From SIG299 sp964544055 (GTDB taxonomy: Bacteria > Bacillota > Clostridia > Lachnospirales > Lachnospiraceae): a DNA stretch of 64,000 bases. Of this stretch, positions 58,607-64,000 are shown in pieces. The notes below the pieces were generated by a model. The model saw only the letters and a program-made list of their open reading frames with translations. It searched no databases and was not told the origin of the DNA. Position numbers and translations under genes: made by a program. The stretch lies in assembly GCA_964544055.1 (NCBI GenBank), contig CAZJAA010000010.1, positions 9,847 to 73,846 on the forward strand, read 5' to 3'. How positions within the stretch are numbered: position 1 is the first letter of the stretch; every line of letters begins with the position of its first letter.

Positions 58607-59323
58607 CTAGCACCGGCAACAGCAATTACAGAACAAATTCAGCATCAGACACTCAAAACACAAGCTTGTCATTCCACCGGACTGTCGTCCATAGGATGCG
58701 CCCCGGCTGTTATATCTGGTCTCACCGGACTGCAATCTGCGAAGCAGATCCTGATATACATAATTTCCAGGTTCCATCTGCACTGCACGCTGTGCATGCT
58801 CCATGGCGGTAATGTTGTTGCCTGTCCCCGCATTTGCCTGCGCACTGTAGTAATACCACTTTGCATTCCGTTCTGCTTCCGGAATATTGTTTAATACATT
58901 GTACGCTTCTCTGTAATAACCGTTTCTTAGATAATTTCCGGCCGCCTGCAGCAATGTGGAATCGTTAGCATCCTGTCTGGTTTGTGAACGGTTGTTATTA
59001 TATCCGAAGCCGCCGAAAAAATCACCAAAAAAGTCTTCAAAACCTCCATAAGACTGCTGATATCCACCCTGACTGTAGTTTCCGTTTTGCGAACTGCCTT
59101 GACCATATCCGCTGCCCGTACTTCTTCCACCATTTTCTTTTTCATTCACTATCTGCTGATATGCCGCCTGTATTTCCTTAAATTTTGCTTCTGCCTGATC
59201 TTTATTCGGATTATTGATATTGGCATCCGGATGGTAAATCCTGCTCAACTTACGATATGCTTTTTTTACTTCATCCATACTCGCCGTTTCACTCACTCCG
59301 AGTATTTGATAAGGATTACTCAT
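58607..59323 (-). CDS. DnaJ-domain protein with a cysteine-rich tail
   Basis: A 238-residue J-domain co-chaperone. Residues 3-65 carry NPYQILGVSETASMDEVKKAYRKLSRIYHPD (in parts) with the HPD tripeptide that stimulates DnaK. A Gly/Gln/Tyr/Phe-rich middle (75-115) leads to a short TPR-like helical part and a tail with cysteines (CFECLMLNLFCNCCCRC). It lacks the DnaJ zinc finger. AAAGGAAG precedes the start. It is translationally coupled to the DUF5685 gene (8-base overlap), so both probably work on one process. Confidence 0.82.
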   Translation of the reverse strand: MSNPYQILGVSETASMDEVKKAYRKLSRIYHPDANINNPNKDQAEAKFKEIQAAYQQIVNEKENGGRSTGSGYGQGSSQNGNYSQGGYQQSYGGFEDFFGDFFGGFGYNNNRSQTRQDANDSTLLQAAGNYLRNGYYREAYNVLNNIPEAERNAKWYYYSAQANAGTGNNITAMEHAQRAVQMEPGNYVYQDLLRRLQSGETRYNSRGASYGRQSGGMTSLCFECLMLNLFCNCCCRC

Positions 59324-60161
59324 TTTTTTCTTCCTTTACTTTTTCTCTTTTTGCTTTCATTCGTTCAAACTTGTTCCATATACCAGCATACAGGATATTT
59401 CTTAAAATTTCAACATTTTCTATTAACGGAAGCCGTTCAAAGCCTTCTGCTGCACTTGCCGCCATCATGTTCAGACACTGCTCTGCCAGTTCTTCATTTT
59501 TCTTTTCACCATGACTCAGTAAAAACGGATTATAATTTCCTCGTTTGCTGTCCCGTTCCATATCCTCATAGGCATCCATCAGATAGATAAATTTACCCAG
59601 ATAAAAACCAAGCGTCCGCAAATCCTGCTGCCACTCATCTTCTTTCCAGCAGAACAGTTCTGCAAGCATTTCTCCTGTTAATCCGGCTGCTACATCCAGA
59701 TTCACTTCCCGCTTTTGTTCACAGGCATGCAATTTTTCTATATACTGTTCTACTGCCCTTGTCTGGTGGGGATATTCTTTTGCAATCTTTATTCTGGCAT
59801 TATGAAGGATTGCCGCTGCCCCCGCTGCCGCAACGTTTTGCTCATCCTGCCAGTCATCCAGCAGATTATCATAGCAGAGCAGTATATTCATTTTGGCCGC
59901 ATAAACCGAAGCCTCGCTCTTAATAAATGGGTGCTTTTTTACCGGATGCACCAGACACCTGCTTCCTCCTTCTTCTTTCGGACAATCATACAAATCATCC
60001 AGCAGCATGGCAAGAAACGTCATATCATAAGATACCGTAGCTCTCGCTTTGGTACCTGCCACTTCTTTTAATGCATGACATAAACCGCAATAATAGGCAT
60101 GGTACCGATTCCAGTCCTTGATTTTCAATTCGTCCTTATTAACTATAACATACCCAAACAT
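59316..60161 (-). CDS. DUF5685 family protein
   Basis: A 281-residue soluble helical protein. The N-terminal MFGYVIVNKDELKIKDW and YHAYYCGLCHAL are the family hallmark, with a CxxC-like YCGLCHAL pattern and later acidic/His patches (ISYDMTFLAMLLDDLYD), suggesting metal binding. Paralogues of unknown function occur widely in clostridia beside DnaJ-like genes. AAAAGG precedes the ATG. No function can be assigned beyond partnership with the J-protein. Confidence 0.8.
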   Translation of the reverse strand: MFGYVIVNKDELKIKDWNRYHAYYCGLCHALKEVAGTKARATVSYDMTFLAMLLDDLYDCPKEEGGSRCLVHPVKKHPFIKSEASVYAAKMNILLCYDNLLDDWQDEQNVAAAGAAAILHNARIKIAKEYPHQTRAVEQYIEKLHACEQKREVNLDVAAGLTGEMLAELFCWKEDEWQQDLRTLGFYLGKFIYLMDAYEDMERDSKRGNYNPFLLSHGEKKNEELAEQCLNMMAASAAEGFERLPLIENVEILRNILYAGIWNKFERMKAKREKVKEEKNE

Positions 60162-60174
60162 ACAATTCCTTTTC

Positions 60175-60579
60175 TTACCTGCTGTTCTTTATAAACTCCG
60201 TGCCACAACGTTTACAGCGGATTGCCACCTTTCCTTTTCCTTTTGGAATACGGATTTTCTGCTTGCACTGCGGGCATTTATAAATGTGATGCGTCTTTCT
60301 CTGCTGCATATAAGACTTCTGACGTTTAAAAAAGCCTTTTACCGTATTCAGATAACGATAATAGGTGCAGTTTTCCTGATACCGTTTCTGGATGTTCCGC
60401 GACAGCATCCGGTAATAGCCCCATATCAAAAGCACCAATGCCACCGTACTGAACAGCCCAGGTATAAAAAACCACGACAGCACCATAAAAATAACCGCAG
60501 TCCACATCAAGAACTGACCAAGACCGTCCATTCCATATCTTCCATACATAAACCGTTGAATTCTTTCTCTGAATTTCAT
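60175..60579 (-). CDS. Small membrane protein with a zinc-ribbon end
   Basis: A 134-residue protein with two hydrophobic helices (about 25-65) and a C-terminal zinc-ribbon with two CxxC pairs (YKCPQCKQKIRIPKGKGKVAIRCKRCG, in parts). ATG 60579 has GGAGG upstream; the alternative at 60591 overlaps that site. It is 13 bases ahead of the DUF5685 gene in the same direction, completing a three-gene unit with DnaJ. Function unknown. Confidence 0.7.
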   Translation of the reverse strand: MKFRERIQRFMYGRYGMDGLGQFLMWTAVIFMVLSWFFIPGLFSTVALVLLIWGYYRMLSRNIQKRYQENCTYYRYLNTVKGFFKRQKSYMQQRKTHHIYKCPQCKQKIRIPKGKGKVAIRCKRCGTEFIKNSR

Positions 60580-60811
60580 TTTCTCCTCCATTTTAAGAAA
60601 TGTACTCTCAGAATGCTCCCTGAAAAAGTTTTTTGTGGAACACTTTCTGCTTATTACTTATCATATACTTATTTTACCTGTAATTCAATGAAAGAACCAT
60701 TAAAAAAGTAAAAAAATTATGAAAGAATACAAATCCCCCTGAACAGACGGATTGAACTGCATATCAAACCCGACAAAAATCTGCTCAAGGGGACTTTCTT
60801 CTATTTTTCAT

Positions 60812-62158
60812 TTACTTCCAGTCGGAATAATCAATATAGAGCAGCGGATCTACGGAAACCCCATTGACCCAGACACCAAAATGCAAATGCGGTCCGGAAG
60901 AATAGCCTGTAGTTCCTGCCTCCATAATTTCTTCACCACGTTCCACAACCTGTCCCTCTTTTACATATATTTTATATGCATGAAGATACCAGGTAACCAG
61001 TCCGTTTCCATGGTCGATATGTATATAGTTGCCTGCAGATTTGTTGTAGCCTACATCAACTACTGTTCCTGCCAATGCAGCAACAACAGTACGGTCTTTT
61101 CTTTCCAGATTTCCCACACCGATGTCTATTCCCTGATGAAATGTGGTTGCTCCCGCCACCGGAGCATTCCGGTAGCCATAGTCCGAAGTAACTCTTCCGG
61201 ATTTTGGAACCGGCCAAAGCATGTTTTCAATATCGGTGTTTCGACGAAGCTCTGCAAGAATTTCCTCCTGCTTCTTCTTTTCTTCCTCTTTCTTTTTTGC
61301 CTCTTCTTCTTTTCGTTTGCGTTCCCGCTCCTCCGCTTCTCTCCTGAGACGTTCTTCCTCTTCTTTCCGCTTACGCTCCTCTTCTGCAATCCGCTCGGCC
61401 TCTTTTTTTTCCAGCTCTTCAATATCTGTTCCCATGGTAACGATTTCATCCCAGTACCAGAACAGCATTTCCTCATCCACGCCAATAGAAGTAGCCAATG
61501 CTTCCAATTCGGTTGCCTTAGCCTGAATCAGTTCCTCTACCTGTGCAAGCTCAAACTCTCTGCTTTCTTTTAAAGCATTCATTTCATCCAGCTGTGCCAA
61601 CAGAAGCGTTTCTGTATTCTGCACCTGAAGCTTGGTGGCATTATAACGCTTCAGCAAACCGTTATCATACTCTGTAATAGCCGCACGATACTCCATTTCA
61701 TTCAGCATGTCCGTTAATGAACCTTTTCCAAGCAATATGTCTAAAAAACCGGTTTCACCATTTTCATACAAATACCGGATACGTTTTTTCATCGTATCAT
61801 ACTGCTCCGTTTCCTGCGCCTTGACCCGCTCCAGCATTTCCTGCGTTTCAGCAAGCTGTTCCTCCTGCGCAGCAATTTCTACCTCCAGTTCTTCAATGCT
61901 GTACATAACCTCCAGATACTGCTTATCCATATTTTCAATATAAGCGTTCATATCCTCTTTCTGTTGCTTTAAGGCATCTATCTTTTCTTCCAGTTCGGCT
62001 CTTTCCTGCTCCAGTTCTTCTTTTTTTGCTTTTGCTGCATCAATCTCGTCCTGATAAGAATTGGTAGTATCTGCACTGGCAAAATAGGAAGTTCCAGTAA
62101 CCACTCCAACGGTCAAAAGAATGCAGATTCCAAATGTGACTAATACTTTTCTTTTCAT
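60812..62158 (-). CDS. M23-family peptidoglycan hydrolase with coiled-coil (EnvC/PcsB-like)
   Basis: A 448-residue exported protein. After a signal peptide (VLVTFGICILLTVGVVTG) comes a long coiled coil (about 35-300) with an extreme Glu/Lys/Arg-rich segment (240-305), then an LytM/M23 domain (about 315-445): GRVTSDYGYRNAP, FHQGIDIG (zinc His and Asp), TWYLHA and SGPHLHFGV (zinc His). It should be a murein endopeptidase or an activator that acts at division or sporulation septa. GAGGAAT precedes the ATG. The zinc residues are all present, so it is probably active. Confidence 0.9.
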   Translation of the reverse strand: MKRKVLVTFGICILLTVGVVTGTSYFASADTTNSYQDEIDAAKAKKEELEQERAELEEKIDALKQQKEDMNAYIENMDKQYLEVMYSIEELEVEIAAQEEQLAETQEMLERVKAQETEQYDTMKKRIRYLYENGETGFLDILLGKGSLTDMLNEMEYRAAITEYDNGLLKRYNATKLQVQNTETLLLAQLDEMNALKESREFELAQVEELIQAKATELEALATSIGVDEEMLFWYWDEIVTMGTDIEELEKKEAERIAEEERKRKEEEERLRREAEERERKRKEEEAKKKEEEKKKQEEILAELRRNTDIENMLWPVPKSGRVTSDYGYRNAPVAGATTFHQGIDIGVGNLERKDRTVVAALAGTVVDVGYNKSAGNYIHIDHGNGLVTWYLHAYKIYVKEGQVVERGEEIMEAGTTGYSSGPHLHFGVWVNGVSVDPLLYIDYSDWK

Positions 62159-62302
62159 ATGTTATTCCTCAAATTTTCTTTCAAAACAACTGGTATTTCA
62201 TTTCTATTTTTGCATCAGGATCGTATCATCCAAACTCTATTGTATCAAAAAAAAGAAATTTTTACAATGCATGAAAGTTGTTTTTAGCGGAAAAGAAATT
62301 AG

Positions 62303-62497
62303 CCCATTTTAGCAATCATTGCGATAGCAAGAATGCTTCTTACCGCATTATACCACATGTTAAAGAACGGAGAAAACTATAATGCGGAACTTTATCGAAA
62401 ATCCGACTTACCACCTGTTGATCGTGAGATTACCGTAGAGCAGGCTCTTATGCTAGTCAAAAACCAGGGTTATAAAAACAAGTCAGCAACTGCATAA
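62303..62497 (+). pseudogene. IS110-family transposase, C-terminal remnant
   Basis: An open stretch of 64 codons, without start, encoding PILAIIAIARMLLTALYHML, then NGENYNAELYR and EQALMLVKNQGYK. It matches the C-terminal end of IS110/IS116/IS902 transposases. The rest of the gene and any element ends are missing. The gap 62159-62904 contains this remnant, the Rpn promoter and nothing else I can support. Confidence 0.65.
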
Positions 62498-62757
62498 CCT
62501 TAACATTTCAAAATATTCAATTTTTAAAGCAGCCACCGCAAGATGGCTTATTTGTGATGCGATTAAGGTAATGGATACCCTCTACTTCTCATTTTCAATC
62601 TTATACTATAGTTTTCTTTGTTCTCTTTCTCAAAAAACTGCTTGCTTTCCTGCTGCTTCTGTACTATAATCAGAAACAGAAAATGATTTCTAATCTTTTC
62701 AAAATTTCATTATCAACATTACCCCTTTGTACCTGAATAAAACGAATGAATTTTCCC

Positions 62758-62786
62758 TTGCAAAAAACATAAACTAACGTTATACT
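62758..62786 (+). promoter_or_regulatory. Sigma-A promoter of the Rpn-family gene
   Basis: TTGCAA (62758-62763), 17-base spacer, TATACT (62781-62786); leader of about 110 bases. Confidence 0.6.
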
Positions 62787-62904
62787 TTATATAGAAAGGT
62801 TCTCGTTTTCATTTCTTTCTTCGGTGATTCTTCTGTGTTATATTTCAGATACTTGGGAGTATCTTTCTGCCGCTTATTCCGGCACATTCCAAGGAGGAAC
62901 CCAG

Positions 62905-63837
62905 ATGACACAAATCAACCGAAAGCACAAGGACCGCCTCTTCCGTCTTATCTTTGCCGATGAGAAAAACAAGGCAAACACCCTGTCACTCTACAATGCA
63001 CTGAACGATTCTTCGTACGAGAACGCAGAGGATCTGGAGATTACAACCATTGAGGATGTTATCTACATTAAAATGAAAAACGACTTATCTTTCATCATTG
63101 ACAACATCATGAACCTGTATGAACAACAGTCGTCGCATAACCCAAACATGCCATTGCGCGGTTTCCTGTATTTCGGAAACCTCTACGAAAAACATTTGGT
63201 CAAAGAACATTTGGATTTACACAGCAGTTTCTTAGTGAAGATACCGACACCTCGTTATGTCGTATTTTATAACGGCATGAAAAAACGTCCTGCCAGCGAA
63301 AAGCTTAAGTTGTCCGATGCTTTTTATGTACCGGATCACAGTGGCGAATTTGAATGGACATGCACCGTGATCAACCTGAATCATCCCGACAACAAAGATT
63401 TACTCACACGGTGCAAGCCGCTGTACGACTACACCATACTTATCAGTAAAATTCAAACCTATCAGAAAACCATGCCGGTTGTCGATGCCGTAGAAAAAGC
63501 GACAGACGAATGCATCGTTGAAGACATTATGGCAGAATTTCTGAAATTGCACAAAACGGAGGTAGCACATATGTATCTTGCCGAAGTAGACGAACAACTT
63601 ATCATAGCCAATTCTTATAGTGAAGGCTTTCAGGAGGGGCACAGTGAAGGCCATACCGAAGGACTTGCCGAAGGACTTGCCAAAGGATTTGCCAAAGGTC
63701 ATACAGAGCATCTTTCCTCACAAATCATTAAAAAATTTGCCAAAGGCAAATCCCTGGAGCAGATTGCCGAGGAATTGGAGGAGGATGTGGAAAACATCCG
63801 TCCTATTTACGAGCAACTGATAAAGGAACAAAAATAA
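62905..63837 (+). CDS. Rpn-family recombination-promoting nuclease / putative transposase
   Basis: A 310-residue protein of the PD-(D/E)XK superfamily. The start DRLFRLIFADEKNKANTLSLYNAL, ENAEDLEITTIEDVIYIKMKND and RGFLYFGNLYE match Rpn proteins (PDDEXK_2), DNA nucleases that promote horizontal transfer and also occur in phage defence. The C-terminal EGFQEGHSEGHTEGLAEGLA-type Gly-x-x-Glu tandem is usual for the family. ATG 62905 follows AAGGAGG; upstream in-frame ATG 62824 has no site. Terminator at 63848-63893. Confidence 0.85.
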   Translation: MTQINRKHKDRLFRLIFADEKNKANTLSLYNALNDSSYENAEDLEITTIEDVIYIKMKNDLSFIIDNIMNLYEQQSSHNPNMPLRGFLYFGNLYEKHLVKEHLDLHSSFLVKIPTPRYVVFYNGMKKRPASEKLKLSDAFYVPDHSGEFEWTCTVINLNHPDNKDLLTRCKPLYDYTILISKIQTYQKTMPVVDAVEKATDECIVEDIMAEFLKLHKTEVAHMYLAEVDEQLIIANSYSEGFQEGHSEGHTEGLAEGLAKGFAKGHTEHLSSQIIKKFAKGKSLEQIAEELEEDVENIRPIYEQLIKEQK

Positions 63838-63847
63838 AGCTCGTTTA

Positions 63848-63893
63848 TTTCCATGCCAGACAGGAAAATGGTCTGGTATGGAAATTGTTTTTT
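63848..63893 (+). terminator. Intrinsic terminator of the Rpn-family gene
   Basis: A 14-bp stem (63848-63861 with 63871-63884, one G-T pair) with 9-base loop, followed by TTGTTTTTT. The last 107 bases of the window hold no gene I can support. Confidence 0.88.
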
Positions 63894-64000
63894 AGCCAAT
63901 TGTAACAAACATTTCAGCTTCATTATTGCCCAGTTCATAAAACATTTCGTAAGCGCCTAATATAAGGGTGGCTGGCGTATGCCATTTTCATCTGCCATAA

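Noticed and set aside
60718..60800. Imperfect hairpin after the M23 peptidase gene as a terminator
   Set aside because: The CCCC/GGGG stem is interrupted and no U-run follows on the minus strand, so I did not list it.
63901..64000. Possible end of a leftward gene at the right edge (a frame reading ATLILGAYEMFYELGNN)
   Set aside because: An in-frame TGA near 63985 leaves no usable start inside the window and no ribosome site; it could be a frameshifted remnant but cannot be supported.

Overview
The window looks like a chromosome segment of a spore-forming, anaerobic gut Firmicute, most likely Lachnospiraceae. Evidence: an alpha/beta-type small acid-soluble spore protein, GerW, a SpoVK-like AAA ATPase, the oxygen-sensitive class III ribonucleotide reductase NrdD/NrdG, consensus sigma-A promoters, strong AGGAGG ribosome-binding sites, and small-protein families (DUF5685, DUF2953, DUF5696) common in that family. 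The genus cannot be fixed from sequence alone. Most genes run leftward (minus strand); a rightward group lies at 53.8-58.1 kb and at the right edge. No tRNA, rRNA or CRISPR array was seen.

Layout. 1-1489: coaD (cut by the edge), rsmD and a spore protein. 1586-24531: a large leftward arabinan/arabino-oligosaccharide locus with three GH43 enzymes, a lectin-like lipoprotein with tandem repeats, two complete CUT1 ABC permease pairs each with a binding protein, a YIP1/NHL membrane protein, a DUF5696 protein and a GH51 arabinofuranosidase (abfA). A divergent ArsR-type regulator follows at 24925-25848. 26148-33758: an orphan tyrosine recombinase, a DUF2298 membrane protein, a GT2 glycosyltransferase, a GT-C-like membrane protein and a SpoVK/CbbX-type ATPase. 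33782-38629: recG, a DAK2/FakA-type protein, an Asp23 protein and rpmB. 38762-45654: gerW, DUF2953, uncharacterised proteins, CorA, a CPBP protease and a GntR regulator. 45932-48620: isocitrate dehydrogenase and a probable Re-citrate synthase. 49760-52589: nrdG and nrdD. 52843-53640: a decayed exporter remnant. 53832-58094: a cysteine-rich peptide, aroC, a YegP-like protein, a LysR regulator and a membrane-anchored 5'-nucleotidase C-terminal-type domain. 58134-62158: a group II intron relic, a truncated XRE regulator, DnaJ, DUF5685, a zinc-ribbon protein and an M23 peptidase. 62303-63837: an IS110 transposase remnant and an Rpn-family nuclease.

How the parts work together. Surface lipoproteins would bind and cut arabinan, the two CUT1 systems import oligomers (no ATPase gene is present, so a shared MsmK-type ATPase elsewhere is expected), and cytoplasmic GH43 and GH51 enzymes release L-arabinose. 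The recG to rsmD-coaD order conserved in clostridia is interrupted here by about 32 kb, so 1.6-33.8 kb looks like an accessory block.

Most notable non-coding structure. Two 189-nt intergenic elements (6453-6641 and 45756-45944) share a conserved core inside unrelated but self-complementary arms. Two roughly 97-nt leader elements (22869-22964 and 50296-50393) each end at the ribosome-binding site of the next gene. Also visible are paired NrdR boxes on the nrdD promoter and a perfect 18-nt palindrome over the citrate synthase promoter. All functional calls are from reading the sequence; no database search was run.
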